This document shows, piece after piece, positions 11,143 through 22,857 of a stretch of DNA of 64,000 nucleotides. Location: assembly GCA_023053685.1 (NCBI GenBank), contig JALIGW010000021.1, positions 12,752,498-12,816,497 on the forward strand, written 5' to 3'. Below the pieces are notes generated by a model. It saw nothing but the letters and a program-made list of their open reading frames with translations. It did no database searches and had not been told where the DNA came from. The position numbers and the translations under genes are program-made. Every line of letters starts with the position of its first letter. The first letter of the stretch is position 1. Source of the DNA: Diadophis punctatus similis. Its lineage: Eukaryota > Chordata > Lepidosauria > Squamata > Dipsadidae.

Positions 11143-11384
11143 ACCAGGGGTGAAATCCAGCAGGTTCTGACAGGTTCTGGAGAACCGGTAGCAGAAATTT
11201 TGAGTAGTTCGGAGAACCGGCAAATACCACCTCTGGCTGGTCCCAGAATTGGTTGGGAATGGAGATTTTGGAGTATCCTTCCCCTGCCACGCCCACCAAG
11301 CCACGCCCACCAAGCCACACCACATCCACCAAGCCACGCCCACAGAACCGGTAATAAAAAAATTTGGATTTCACCACTGGACCA
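11143..11384. mobile_element. Family E MITE
   Basis: Inverted ends GGGGTGAAATCCAGCAGG and GGATTTCACCACTGG. Interior has TTCTGGAGAACCGGTAGCAG and repeated CCACGCCCACCAAGCCACGC units. Confidence 0.75.
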
Positions 11385-12392
11385 AACCTATTTCACTTGT
11401 ATTGGCCCACCTATTGATGTTTTCCCATCAATCTTTTTCTTTTAAGAAGGACAAAATCTAGAATAAAAAGAGACTATAGTATGCAATAATAATCTCTCCT
11501 AAATGTTAACTCAAGCAATTCTCCATTTGGAAGTATTCTTAAAAATTAAAACATGGTAGCTCGAAAGAAGTCAATAGGAAGTCAACTCAAGGCTTCTTTA
11601 AGCTTTGCAGTCAGATAAATAGTCCTACAGAAGAACATTCATCTTGCTGAGCATTCCATCAATGGAGGTTGAGATGGAAATTGTTTGATGGAGACGCATC
11701 CAGAAATGCTCAGATACTCAAAAGCAGAGTATCTGGAGAATGTGACTGCCAAGTTGATCTGTGATCATATGAAACCAGGCTAATTTTCCCAGCAATTATT
11801 GGATGGTTCATATTAAGGGTGTGTTGGTCAGGATTATGGTGATTGCATTGAAAATGGCTGAATGAAAGAGAATAAATGAGTTATTGATTGGACATTACCT
11901 GCTACCTGACTACTGAAGTCCAACAAGAACAGATATGTCAAGTACCAGAAGTCAGGAGCCAGGATAGGGTTCAAAAGTACCACAAGTTTATTCTATGCTA
12001 CCTATACACGAGACTCTGAACTACTAGCGGTCAAGGCAAATTGGCACCAGATAAAAGTCCAAGGACGTCAAGAGGAGTTGGATATAGGTCTCTTACAAGC
12101 ATGTAGAAATGCCAAACTGATAATGCATTTGACCCCACCCTCAGTCTCAGCCTGCTCGTCTCCTGCAATATAACTAGTATTGTTCCAGAGATTGTAAACC
12201 AGAACAATGCAGATATAATCATCAAAAGGTAAAGAAGTTGTAATTTGGAACTCAAGTCCTAGAAGATTCATGGATTTTATCAGCACCAGTATGGAGACGG
12301 TTTTCCATCACATTCTTCCAGGATATTTTAGACTTCCCAATTCAAGTTATGGTCCTCAGATTCCATCCATCCACAAGCCCCATCTCCGCTTG
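11385..12392. other. No recognisable feature
   Basis: Roughly 1 kb of unique-looking sequence without exon-like or repeat signals. Confidence 0.45.
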
Positions 12393-12735
12393 ACTTTTCC
12401 CAAAGGTGCTTTTTCAAGAGGCAACTGGACTTTCTGGTTTTTCTTTGAAAACATTTCGCTTCTCATCCAAGAAGCTTCTTCAGCTCTTCAGTCAGAGCTG
12501 AAGAAGCTTCTTGGATGAGAAGCGGAATATTTTTGACGACCGTGACCTGGATGACTGAGAATCTCCATAAATATTCCTTTGCAAATGTTTTGCTTCTCAT
12601 TCAAGTAGCTTCTTCAATTCTGATGACCTGAAGAAGCTTCTTGGATGAGATGTGAAATGTCTTCAAGGAGAAACCAAGAAAGTCCAGTTGCCTCTTGAAA
12701 CAGCATCTTTGGGACAACCATGACCAGAGAGACTC
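12393..12735. mobile_element. Family B hairpin element, both arms, rearranged
   Basis: Left arm CCCAAAGGTGCTTTTTCAAG to AAGAAGCTTCTTCAGCTCTT. Right arms TGAAGAAGCTTCTTGGATGA appear twice (about 12498 and 12626), separated by GACCTGGATGACTGAGAATC. The end GTTGCCTCTTGAAACAGCAT is the inverse of the start. One extra half-unit suggests two nested copies. Confidence 0.8.
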
Positions 12736-13360
12736 TGCTCGACTTGTTAAACCCAGACAAGGTGAGGAGCCGGGAGCTGAGATAATATCATTGGGATCAA
12801 GGACAACGCCTGTTCTGAATTTCTGCACCTGAACGTTTTCCCTCGAGTGAAATCAAGAGCGCGATTTGCAATTGGAGAACAAATTTAACAGCACTCGATT
12901 TCAGGAAACTAATTGCTGTATCTGCCTCTCAATTCATTAACGGATTCCGAAATAAATGACATTGCCACAGCTGTTTCTAGATTATAATGTATATTCATCT
13001 TCATCTAGGGAAATGTAGAAAAAAATAGAATTGGGAGAGAAAGCCGCCCCAGATTTTGGGAGAAAAATCAAAGCTCCTTGTTCAACGATATTGTAGTTCT
13101 CCTGAAACCTCCTGTTTTCCTCTCCGGCATCAGTGATGAGTGCTGTCTTTGAAAGAGGTTGCCGGGACCCTGGTCTTTTTTGGGGGGGATGGGGGGGGCT
13201 GGCAGCCTGAAACAGCCACTCCAACTGAAATCGAGACCAAGTCCTCTTTCAGACGAGAGTTTCGGGGATTGGCTTCTGATATCAGGACCTGATTTGAAAA
13301 GCCTTCCCAGAATTTGAGATGCAACGTTGGATGTCGGAAAACACTTGCTTTCTCAGATAA
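12736..13360. other. No recognisable feature
   Basis: No exon or repeat recognised. Confidence 0.4.
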
Positions 13361-13583
13361 ATAAGAGCCAGTGGTGGCGCAGTGGTTAGAATGCAGTACT
13401 GCAGGCTACTTCTGCTGACTGCCAGCAGTTCAATTCTGACCGGCTCAAAGTTGACTCAGCCTTCCATCCTTCCAAGGTTTGTAAAATGAGGACCCAAATT
13501 GTTGGGGGCAAGAGGCTGATTCTGTAAACCACTTAGAGTGGGCTGTAAAAGCACCGTGAAGAGGTATATAAGTCTAAGTACTA
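13361..13583 (+). mobile_element. SINE1 copy
   Basis: TGGTGGCGCAGTGGTTAGAA (A box), GCAGTTCAATTCTGACC (B box), GTATATAAGTCTAAGTACTA end. Its 3' end runs directly into an (ATTCT)n array. Confidence 0.9.
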
Positions 13584-13650
13584 TTTCTATTCTATTCTAT
13601 TCTATTCTATTCTATTCTATTCTATTCTATTCTATTCTATTCTATTCTAT
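13584..13650 (+). repeat. (ATTCT)n pentanucleotide array
   Basis: About 13 perfect units between two SINE1 copies. Confidence 0.97.
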
Positions 13651-13797
13651 TGCCATGGTGGCGCAGTTGTTACAATGCAGTATTGCAGGCTAATTCTGCC
13701 GACTGCCAGCAGTTCAATCCTGACTGGCTCGAGTTTGACTCAGCTTTCCATCCTTCCGAGGTGGATAAAATCTAAGTGCTATTGCTGTTGCTAAATA
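13651..13797 (+). mobile_element. SINE1 copy, internally deleted
   Basis: ATGGTGGCGCAGTTGTTACA and AGCAGTTCAATCCTGACTGG are present. It jumps from CGAGGTGGATAAAA to TCTAAGTGCTATTGCTGTTG, lacking about 85 bp of the usual body. Confidence 0.85.
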
Positions 13798-14140
13798 CAC
13801 GCGCTTGACTGCAGGGGAGGTTTCCGCAAAGAAAAGGCATTCATCAAAGCATGTGGAGAAAGGTTGCCTTTACAATGGAGGAAGCTAAATTCCTGCAGAG
13901 GATTTTGAACCAGCTCTAACCTTGTACTGCCGCTCCCGAACCTCTGTCGGCGTCTTTATTCTGATTTTTGAAAGCTTCGTTCTACCTCTATTGACCTCGA
14001 CCCTTCTCGAAGTCTGTATTCATTCATAAAGAGAAAAGAAAGCATTCAGCACCTGCTGATTTGATGAACGGATTTATTGAGGGTTTAAAAAAAAATCAGC
14101 AGTACAGAAGTAGCTTGCCGTAAACTTCTTGCAGATTTTA
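13798..14140. other. No recognisable feature
   Basis: No exon or repeat recognised. Confidence 0.4.
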
Positions 14141-14240
14141 TTACTGTATTTTTCAAAGTATAAGACACACTTCCCCGGCCCCAAAAGAGGGTGAAAATTT
14201 GGGTGCCTCTTATACACCGAATGTAGCCCCCCCCCCACCC
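14141..14240. mobile_element. MITE fragment (CAAAGTATAAGACACAC type)
   Basis: TATTTTTCAAAGTATAAGAC and AATTTGGGTGCCTCTTATAC are the two arms. This resembles a hAT-type MITE common in amniotes; assignment from memory, moderate. Confidence 0.5.
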
Positions 14241-15465
14241 GCCCCCACCCTTTGGCCTCTGCCTCACTGCAATTTGCCTCCTTGCAGCAAACAGCAAACA
14301 GCCTGTTTCAGTTTCAACTTCAGCACAGCCTGATTAGCAGAAGCAGCTGATTGTCGGTTGGATCAGCCTCCCAACCATCAGCAGTTTCAGGCTGCAGGGA
14401 GGCAGAGGCAATCGTTCCTCCTCCCAGCTTCCGGACAGATGTTGGACAAAGGATGACCTTGAGAATCTAGCAAGAATGTGTTTTGGCTATGTCTACTCCC
14501 TCATGCAACCCCCCTCCCAAGTTCCCATAGTCAGCAAGCCTTCTCATAATATATGTGGCGAGCTGCATCGGCTCGACACTGGCGTTCGGTCAAGGAGCAC
14601 CAGCTGCGTTCCACGTGTCGGATAGTCTACCTTGGTTAGCTCAGACGTTGCCTACAAGCACTCACCCCCCTTCTTGGGGACGGCAAATTGCTCGTTAATG
14701 AAGAAGATCAGAAAACGTATTGTTAGAAATGAACCACGACACCGTCCTTCACCTAAGGGACAAGCCAATTTGACAGCTACGCGGCTCTCTTGGTTTCTGA
14801 TCTAACGAACGGTGATTGCATTGTGTTTTCGGCAACATCTGCGCTCGTTAAGATTCCTGTTGTTTGATTGTTCACAATAGCAATGGATGCCCTTCCCCCA
14901 TTTCCCCCCCTCAAAAAAGAAGAACAAGCTGCGATTAGCTAAATAGACCATTTATTCCCCCCTCCCCCGCAACAATCTGAGACCTTGAAAGGATAAGGCG
15001 GCGGCGATGGTTACTTTTATTCGGGGATTTATACATCCCAAATACATTAGTGATGTGGTCTATAAATATTTCACAGGCAAATCTTTGCGGAGAAAGGACT
15101 TAACTAGTTGCATAAGAGGGAGGGTGGGGAAAAACCCCATCCTCAAAGGCCCATGGCGGAACATCTGCATTCTTATGCCATTCGCAGAGGCTTGTTTGCA
15201 AAAGCGGGAATTCGTAGCTCAGAACATTCCAAGACAAATTCTTTTTTTATTATTATTATCAAAACCAACAAAAAATAAATAAAAAAGACATTGTAGGAGC
15301 TCTGGGCGAAGAGGAAATGACCTCTTTTTCGGCATGAATCTTTCATTTGACTTTGACTGGGAATACATAATAGATAAGTTGACATCTTTAATTGGGCTCT
15401 CTTTCACTGACATCTGAAGTGCTAACTGCTTCGAAGATGGGAAGAGGAAATGCAGGCATCCATGC
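14241..15465. other. No recognisable feature
   Basis: No splice-framed coding segment or repeat recognised. A C-rich run lies at 14228-14250. Confidence 0.4.
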
Positions 15466-15705
15466 TTAACAGAGTAACAGAGTCAGAGGGGACCTTGGAG
15501 GTCTTCTAGTCCAACCCATTCTCAAACAGGAAACCCTATGCCATTTCAGACAGATGGTTGTCCAATCTCTTAAAAAACCTCCATTGTTGGAGCACCTACA
15601 ACTTCTGGAGGCCAGCCGTTCCACTGGTTTATTCTCACTGCCAGGAAATTTCTCCTTAGTTCCAGGTTGTTTCTCTCCTTGATTAGTCTCCATCCATTGT
15701 TTCTT
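15466..15705 (-). mobile_element. CR1 3' end fragment
   Basis: AACAGAGTAACAGAGTCAGA, then GGAGGTCTTCTAGTCCAACC and GTTTCTCTCCTTGATTAGTC; minus orientation. Confidence 0.85.
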
Positions 15706-16022
15706 GTGACATGCCTGCCCTCCAAGACAAAGTAATTCCAAAGGAAGAGAATCTCTGGAGCTCAGGGTTGAACTGTGGTGTCTTTGGTGCTCTCTGAACT
15801 TGGTTGTTTAGTTGCAGATGTTCAAGCAGAAAAGAGTCCCCTAATGAAGGAGCTACCAAGAAGGAAACCCACACCCTGAGCAGCATGGGCAGGGCAAGCT
15901 ACCGCATATAAACAGGGAGCAAACACCACACTCACAAGCACTGATGTTGTTATCTAGGCAGGTAATGAAATGTCTGCAACCACACAGCCAAGCTCAGAGA
16001 GCACCAAGGATTCCAAGGCACT
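15706..16022 (+). repeat. Arm of a 7-kb-spaced inverted duplication (family G type)
   Basis: CATGCCTGCCCTCCAAGACA to GATTCCAAGGCACTAATAAC. The reverse complement at 22858-23178 is nearly identical throughout, including the shared CR1 junction at its right end. The interior includes GTTGCAGATGTTCAAGCAGA and GATGTTGTTATCTAGGCAGG. Confidence 0.85.
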
Positions 16023-16107
16023 AATAACAGAGTTGGAAGGGAACTTGGAGGTCTTCTAGTCAATCCATTCTCAAGCAGGAAACCTTGTGCCACTTCAGAC
16101 AAATGTT
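16023..16107 (-). mobile_element. CR1 3' end, minus orientation
   Basis: AACAGAGTTGGAAGGGAACT and following. It is cut at about 16107 and joined head-to-head to a plus-strand CR1. Confidence 0.75.
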
Positions 16108-16600
16108 GTCCACTTTCAGTTTTGGTCGCCACGATGTAAAAAAGATGTTGAGACTCTAGAAAGAGTGCAGAGAAGAGCAACCAAGATGATTAGGGGACTG
16201 GAGGCTAAAACATACGATGAACAGTTGCAGGAACTGGGCATGGCCAGTCTAGTGAAGAGAAGGACCAAGGGAGACATGATAGCAGTCTTCCAATATTTGA
16301 GGGGCTGCCACAGAGAGGAGGGGGTCAAGATATTTTCCAAGGCACCCAGATAAGGAAAAATGGATGGAAACTGAACAAGGAGAGATTCAACCTAGAAATG
16401 AGGAGAAATTTTCTGACAGTGAGAACAATCAACCAATGGAACAGAAGTTGCCTTCAGAAGTTGTGGGAGCTTCATCACTGGAGGCTTTCAAGAAGAGACT
16501 GGACTGCCATCTGTCAGAAGTGGTGTAGGGTCTGTTTGGGCGGGGGGTAGGACTAGATGACCTACAAGGTCCCTTCCAACGCTGTCAATCTGTATCTGTA
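16108..16600 (+). mobile_element. CR1 LINE ORF2 C-terminal fragment
   Basis: Encodes FQFWSPRCKKDVETLERVQR, RIRGLEAKTYD-type residues, and KRRTKGDMIAVFQYLRGCHR. The frame breaks near 16350, then the 3' end GGACTAGATGACCTACAAGG follows. Confidence 0.92.
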
Positions 16601-17205
16601 TTTGCTACCCAATGTTTTCACTCCAAGTGGTCACTATGCAATCAGACCAGGGGAAAATATCCACCGTGGATTTGTCCCCATCTGTCTTGGTTTAACCTTC
16701 TTGGCTTTGAAGATCATGGACTGTTCCAGCCATTTCCCCAGAACAAATATGTACAACCTCTTTATTGTTTTTATGTATTTAGTTTTCATCTCGGCCTCCC
16801 CAATTTTCCTAGGGCCACTAAGAAGATATTAAAATCCCAACTTGGAATTTCTAAAGGGAAAATATAAACATACAGTGGTCTATGACTGGCTGGGACAATG
16901 ATATGTGTGCTGTGACATTATCACATAAATGCTTTTTTTTTTTTGCTTCTTGATGTAGTATCTCATGCAAACTTAGAGAGGCTCATGCTTACAAACCAGA
17001 TAACCATGGATGTTCCTGCTCATTGGAGGGATCTACACCAACTGGAGAAGAAAAGTCCAATTAGGGTGGAGCAGAAACAAAATTTAATTAGTTGCAAATT
17101 TAAGTTGTGAATTAATTAACTAGATTTTTAGTATCCGTTGCTTGGTTCACATGTGGTGCTAGGTTTAGCCAAGGTGCTAATACCCAATCACCCTTGTCTG
17201 GGCCG
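16601..17205. other. No recognisable feature
   Basis: No exon or known repeat recognised. Confidence 0.4.
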
Positions 17206-17275
17206 AGATGCTAAACAAAAGACGAATCTGGTTAGATGCTTGGATGGGAGACCACCATGCAATCCCGGGAGTAGA
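17206..17275 (+). repeat. 5S rRNA-derived fragment
   Basis: GAGATGCTAAACAAAAGACG, then CTGGTTAGATGCTTGGATGG and GAGACCACC-ATCCCGGG resemble the internal control region of eukaryotic 5S rRNA (GGTTAGTACTTGGATGGGAG). The region is changed at several conserved positions and lacks a clean T-run terminator: a pseudogene or 5S-headed SINE piece. Confidence 0.6.
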
Positions 17276-17787
17276 GACTAAGCTGGGAAATTGTAAAGCC
17301 TTTTGCTCCAAGTCAGCATATTGCTGCTGTTGGAAGAAATATCCAGGTCCAGTTCCAATCCGGGAGAAAGGCACTGGAGACAAAATGGAGGCTGGAGGCT
17401 GATTGGAAAGAGGGTCCATTTATTGATGAAGCAGAACCACATGGGTGGTTCCGGACAGCTGAACTCATGGAGTTGAGAGTGGGGGGTTTTCTATAGCTTC
17501 TCTTGGGATTTACACTTGAGCTTCCTGTTCCTGAGCAAGAACATGTATTCTATTGGCTGTTGTAGGGATCATAACTGGCTCTGTAGGTTGTCTGAGCTAC
17601 GTTTGGTTGAAGTTTGGAGGGTGATGCAATGAAGGGGCTTGTTGGGCAATTCCTATTGTGGCTGAGGACTAACCCTACCTTTGTTCAGACCTTGCTGCAG
17701 GGAATTTGCTTATGAATAGAGCTAGCTTTCTCTTTATTTCTTAAGTGCTGACATCTGCTGAGGGCTATTAAGGAAGGTGGGGGCTAC
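17276..17787. other. No recognisable feature
   Basis: May contain the body of a 5S-headed retroposon; I cannot assign it. Confidence 0.35.
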
Positions 17788-17926
17788 CATGTTTCCCCGA
17801 AAATAAGACTCTGTCTTATATTTTTTTGAACCCTGAAATAAGCGCTTGGCCTTATTGCCATGCACTCAAAAGCCCGATTGGGCTTATTATCAGGGGAGGT
17901 CTTATTTGGGGGGAAACAGGGTATTA
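17788..17926. mobile_element. MITE with GTTTCCCCGAAAATAAG ends
   Basis: Inverted ends ATGTTTCCCCGAAAATAAGA and CTTATTTGGGGGGAAACAGG around a short AT-rich middle. hAT-like by structure. Confidence 0.7.
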
Positions 17927-18518
17927 AGAGTGAGTCTGCTTCCTGCAGACTTCTAATTTCCAGGGAAATATAATATTCTGCCTTTTTAATATTTCTCAAA
18001 ATATTTTTCTTCTAGGAGAGGGGTGGTGCTAATTTTCTACACTGTCAAGAAAATTGAGGAAATGGCATGGAAAACTCAGAAGGAGCAGCAGCTAACGGAG
18101 ATATCCTCTTTCTCTTGAAGCCCCTAACATTTCCAATTTCTTGTGTTCCGACAGTGTTTCCTACATCACAAACCATAGTTTGCAAGATCAATGGTTCTTC
18201 ACAGACAACGCTAAGTTAGAAGTAAACAAAATCACCGTCTGGCTTACTGCGATTATCTAAAGCTGGGGAAATAAATAAGAGAATAGGACCTCCGACAGAT
18301 GAAGGATCAAAGGCTAATCAGAGTCAAAGGGAGAGAAGAAGAAAGAGGATCAGCCAAACAAATGCACACGAAGATCACTTCTGTAGGACTGCAGTTCTAA
18401 TGGAATGTAACTGTCATGGGATCTCCTTTGATCTTTGGTGATGAATGAAAATTGCCCCCCAACGCAATCCTTGCAGAACAGAGAGGAATATGAGAGAGAC
18501 AGGCATGGGAGAGAAAGA
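17927..18518. other. No recognisable feature
   Basis: No exon or repeat recognised. Confidence 0.4.
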
Positions 18519-18556
18519 GAAACAGAGAAACAGAGAGAGGGAGGGAGGGAGGGAGG

Positions 18557-18627
<71 letters not shown>

Positions 18628-18710
18628 GAGAAGAGAAAGAGAGGAGGAGGAGGGAGAGAGGGAAAGAGAGAGAGAGATTGAGAGAGAGAAAATGGAGAGA
18701 GAGAAAGAAT
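18519..18710 (+). repeat. (GA)n purine tract, left flank of LINE
   Basis: (GGGA)n, (GA)n, then a 65-70-bp segment with landmarks GAGATTGAG and AATGGAGAGA that recurs just right of the LINE at 20214. Confidence 0.95.
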
Positions 18711-18785
18711 AGAATAGAATAGAATAGAATAGAATAGAATAGAATAGAATAGAATAGAATAGAATAGAATAGAATAGAATAGAAT
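18711..18785 (+). repeat. (AGAAT)n, tail of the adjacent minus-strand LINE
   Basis: About 15 perfect pentamers. Read on the minus strand this is the (ATTCT)n tail following AATAAAGAATTCT. Confidence 0.97.
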
Positions 18786-20213
18786 TCTTTATTGGCCAAG
18801 TGTGATTGGACACACAAGGAATTTGTCTTGGTGCATATGCTCTCAGTGTACATAAAAGAAAAGATACATTTGTCAAGAATGGTTGTCATAGGGTTCAAGT
18901 AAGCAATCAGGAAACAATCAATATGAAATAATCGTAAGGATACAAGCAACAAGTTACAGTCATACAGTCATAAGTGGGAGGAGATGGGTGATAGGAACGA
19001 TGAGAAAAACTAATAGTAATAGTAATGCAGCCTAGTGAATAGTTTTACAGTGGTGAGGGAATTATTTGTTTAGCAGAGTGATGGTGTTCGGGAAAAAACT
19101 GTTCTTGTGTCTAGTTGTCTTGGTGTGCAGTGCTCTATAGCGACGTTTTGAGGGTAGGAGTTGAAACAATTTATGTCCAGGATGCGAGGGGTCAGTAAAT
19201 ATTTTCACGGCCCTCTTTTTGACTCCTGCAGTATACAGGTCCTCAATGGAAGGCAGGTTGGCAGTAATTGTTTTTTCTGAAGTTCTGATTATCTTCTGAA
19301 GTCTGTGTCTGTCTTGTTGGGTTGCAGAACCAAACCAGACAGTTATAGAGGTGCAGATGACAGACTCAATGATTCCTCTGTAGAACTGTATCAGCAGCTC
19401 CTTGGGAAGTTTGAGCTTCCTGAGTTGGCGCAGAAAGAACATTCTTTGTTGTGCTTTTTTGATGATGTTTTTGATGTTAGATGACCATTTTAGGTCTTGA
19501 GATATGATGGAACCTAGAAATTTGAAGGTCTCTGCTGTTGATACTGTGTTGTCTAGTATTGTAAGAGGTGGTAGGATGGGAGGGTTTCTCCTGAAGTCTA
19601 CCACCATTTCTACGGTTTTGAATGTGTTCAGTTTCAGATTGTTCCGGTCGCACCATGAGACTAGTTGTTCAACCTCCTGTCTGTATGCGGTTTCATCGTT
19701 GTCTCGAATGAGGCCAATCACTGTTGTATCATCTGCAAACTTCAGTAGTTTAACAGATGAATCGTTTGAGATGCAGTCATTGGTATAGAGAGAGAAGAGA
19801 AGTGGTGAGAGTACACAGCCTTGGGGGGCCCCTGTGCTAATTGTACAGGTATCTGATGTGATTTTGCCTAGCTTCACCTGCTGCTTCCTTTCTGTTAGGA
19901 AGCTTGTGATCCACTTACAAGTGTGTTCAGGTACCGCTAGCTGATTTAGTTTAGTTAGAAGAATGTCCGGTATGATGGTGTTGAATGCTGAACTAAAGTC
20001 TACAAAGAGGACCCTTGCGTAGGTATTTGGAGATTCAAGATGTTGTAGGATGTAGTGCAGAGCCATATTAACAGCATCGTCTGTTGATCTATTTGCTCGG
20101 TATGCAAATTGCAGGGGGTCTAACAGTGGATCCGTGATGGTTTTCAAGTGGGACATCACTAGCCTTTCAAAGGTTTTCATAACTACAGATGTTAGAGCAA
20201 CTGGTCTGTAGAG
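18786..20213 (-). mobile_element. L3/CR1-like LINE with (ATTCT)n tail; reverse transcriptase
   Basis: Minus strand. A nearly continuous ORF2 C-terminal half (about 20213 to 19062) encodes fingers/palm [56 protein letters not shown] (PQG motif) and [13 protein letters not shown] (FADD catalytic pair). The C-terminal [20 protein letters not shown] region and 3' UTR follow, ending CTTGGCCAATAAAGAATTCT. 5'-truncated with no endonuclease. The intact frame and near-identity to the copy at 56755 suggest a young family. It resembles the snake CR1/L3 LINEs reported to seed microsatellites (recalled knowledge). Confidence 0.93.
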
Positions 20214-20535
20214 AGGAGGAGGAGGAGGGAGAGAGGGAAAAAGAGAGAGAGAGATTGAGAAAGAGAAATGGAGAGAGAAAGAGGGTGAGAAAGAAAAAGA
20301 GAGAAAGAGAAAGAGAGGAGGAGAGGAGAGAAGAGTGAGAGAAAGAGAAAGGGAGAAAGAGAGAGGGAAAGAGAGGGAAAGAAAGAGAGAGAGAGAGAGA
20401 GAAGGAAAGAAGGAAGGAAGGAAGGAAGGAAGGAAGGAAGGAAGGAAGGAAGGAAGGAAGGAAAGAAAGAATGAATGAATGAATGAATGAATGAATGAAT
20501 GAATGAATGAATGAATGAATGAATGAATGAATACA
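20214..20535 (+). repeat. Purine tract with (GGAA)n and (GAAT)n, right flank of LINE
   Basis: Begins with the second copy of the GAGGAGGAGG...GAGATTGAG...ATGGAGAGA segment. GA-rich sequence, (AAGG)n (about 20405-20462) and (AATG)n (about 20469-20531) follow. Confidence 0.95.
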
Positions 20536-20815
20536 ATGCAGGCAACAAAGTCTGTCTCATTTTCTGCCACCAAAATGCACGTTCTCAACCCTTAAGAACT
20601 TCCATGCCCAGAATCAACCGTCCCTGACTAGAGAGGTAATCAGGGCTGTGGTCGCTTAGGCAAACAAACATTGGCAAAAATCTTTTGATGAAATCTGTTG
20701 TCACCATATGGGTTCCTCCCTCAATTCAGACCTTCTGGTTAGGTGGAATGCATAGCCTAATATCCTAATAAAAACATTTATCCTGCAATCTTCAACTTCT
20801 ACTGTACACTGTAAA
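20536..20815. other. No recognisable feature
   Basis: No exon or repeat recognised. Confidence 0.4.
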
Positions 20816-21750
20816 AACATATGGACTACACAACTCGATCAGGGCAAAGCAACAGATGCAATTTACATAGACTTCTGCAAAGCCTTTGACTCAGTGGTAC
20901 ATGACAAATTACTTCTAAAAGTAAAATCTTATGGCATTTCTGGACCTCTGCACAAATGGATCACTGCATTCCTGTCAAACAGGCAACAAGTGGTCAAAAT
21001 AGGAAATGCTTTATCAAACCCTGTACCTGTTAACAGCGGTGTTCCCCAAGGCAGCATTTTAGGACCAATTCTCTTTATTCTTTACATAAATGACCTTTGT
21101 GATAATATAAAAAGCAACTGCGTCCTCTTCGCAGATGATGTAAAACTATTCAACACCACTGACAATACTACTACTCTTCAAAAAGCACTACACTCCTCCG
21201 TTTGCAAAAGAATACCTTATGCCACCAGACTTGAAATTTTGGGCCTAGAAAATTTAGAACTACACCGCCTTCGATCTGACCTAAGTGTAGCACACAAAAT
21301 TATATGCTACAATGTCCTACCTATCAACGACTACTTCAGCTTCAACCACAACAATACACAAGCACACAATAGATACAAACTTAATGTAAACCATTCCAAA
21401 CTCGATTGCAGAAAATACAACTTCAGCAACAGAGTGGTCAATGCCTGGAATGCACTACTTGACTCTGCAGTTTCTTCCCCAAACCCCCAAAATTTTAACC
21501 TTAGACTGTCTACCGTTGACTTCACCCCATTCCTAAGAGGTCTGTATGGGGCGTGCATAAGCGCACCAGCGTGCCTACCGTCCCTGTCCTAAAATCCCCA
21601 TGTATTCGTAAAATATCATGTACTCAAAACCATGCTTGTTCTTTTTATATATTCATATTAATATATAATATTTTATATATTCATATTAAACATACTTTGT
21701 TTGTATTCATATACATGCTTGACAAAATAAATAAATAAATAAATAAAAAT
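20816..21750 (+). mobile_element. Third LINE family: reverse-transcriptase fragment with (AAAT)n tail
   Basis: The frame at 20894-21592 encodes DFCKAFDSVVHDKLLLKV (palm A), NSGVPQGSILGPILFILYIN (PQG), CVLFADDVKLFNTTDN (FADD) and a C-terminal RVVNAWNALLDSAVSSPNPQ. The frame stays open, but the protein jumps from LQKALHS to RIPYATRLEILGLENLEL, implying an in-frame internal deletion near 21195. It ends CATGCTTGACAAAATAAATA and (AAAT)n. Jockey/CR1-superfamily by motif; the family is not recognised. Confidence 0.88.
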
Positions 21751-22079
21751 ATCCACTTTCCATTTCTATCAGGCTAATTTTAACTTCTAACTCAACCACC
21801 AGAGGAAGAAGAAGTGATGGGGGAAACGTGGCCACTGTCCAATATTTTCCTGGACAGAAAAATCCTGATTTTGCAAAAGAAAAAGAAAAAGAAAAAAACA
21901 CATTATAAAATCTGGTTAGCATTACATTCATGATAGCATCTATAATTAAACAACTGGATGGTGTGTGTGTTTTTTAATTCTCCCTACATTTCACAGGAAA
22001 TAAGAGAACACAAAAGTGCATGGAAAGTAAAACAAACAAACAAAACAAAAACTTGCATTCTAATAAGAAATTAGAAAGA
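21751..22079. other. No recognisable feature
   Basis: No exon or repeat recognised. Confidence 0.4.
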
Positions 22080-22190
22080 TGTTGAGATTTTGGAAAGTGT
22101 GCAGAAAAGAGCATCAAAGATGATTAGGGGGCTGGGGGTTAAAACCTATGAAGAAGGGTTGCAGGAATTAGGTAGGTCTAGTCTAGTGAA
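22080..22190 (+). mobile_element. CR1 fragment, left of SINE insertion
   Basis: AAGATGTTGAGATTTTGGAA to GTCTAGTCTAGTGAA. Interrupted by a Sauria SINE and continued at 22558. Confidence 0.88.
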
Positions 22191-22546
22191 TTAGGGACGC
22201 AGTGGCTCAGTGGCTAAGACGCTGAGCTTGTCGATTGAAAGGTTGGCAGTTCAGCGGTTCGAATCCCTAGCGCTGCAGAATGGAGTGAGCTGCCGTTACT
22301 TGTCCCAGCTTCTGCCAACCTAGCAGTTCGAAAGCACGTAAAAAAGGCAAGTAGAAAAATAGGGACCATCTTTGGTGGGAAGGTAACAGCATTCCGTGCG
22401 CCTTCGGCGTTTAGTCATGCCGGCCACATGACCACGGAGACATCTTTGGACAGCGCTGGCTCTTCGGCTTTGTAAAGGAGATGAGCACCGCCCCCTGGAG
22501 TTGGGAACGACTAGCACATATGTGAGAGGAGAATCTTTATCTTTTT
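22191..22546 (+). mobile_element. Sauria SINE with 11-bp target duplication
   Basis: tRNA-like head: A box GTGGCTCAGTGGCTAAGACG, B box GCGGTTCGAATCCCTAGCG. The 3' part includes TAGTCATGCCGGCCACATGA and a Bov-B-like tail ending in ATCTTTATCTTTTT. Flanked by AGTCTAGTGAA at 22180-22190 and 22547-22557. Sauria SINEs are mobilised by Bov-B LINEs (known of the family). Confidence 0.93.
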
Positions 22547-22557
22547 AGTCTAGTGAA

Positions 22558-22857
22558 AAGAAGGACCAGGGCTGCCACAAAGAAGAGGCGGTCCACCTAT
22601 TCTCCAAAGCAGGACAAGAAACAATGGATGGAAACTAACCAAGGAGAGAAGCAACCTGGAGCTAAGAAGAAACTTCCTAACAGTGAGGACAATTAACCAG
22701 TGGAACTGCTTGCCTCCAGAAGTTGTGGGTGCTTCATCACTGGAGGTTGTTAAAAAGAAACTGAACAACATTTGTCTGAAATGGCACAATGTTTCCTTCT
22801 TCAGCAGGAGGTTGGACTAGAAGACCTCCAAGTTCCCTTCCAACTCCATTATTCTGT
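22558..22857 (+). mobile_element. CR1 fragment, right of SINE insertion
   Basis: Continues GAAGGACCAGGGCTGCCACA to GGACTAGAAGACCTCCAAGT and AACTCCATTATTCTGTTATT. Confidence 0.9.

Noticed and set aside
17206..17275. Functional 5S rRNA gene
   Set aside because: Too many changes in the internal promoter and no terminator or flanking 5S sequence.
22191..22290. True tRNA gene from the A and B boxes
   Set aside because: No tRNA cloverleaf can be closed; it is the head of a Sauria SINE with target duplication.
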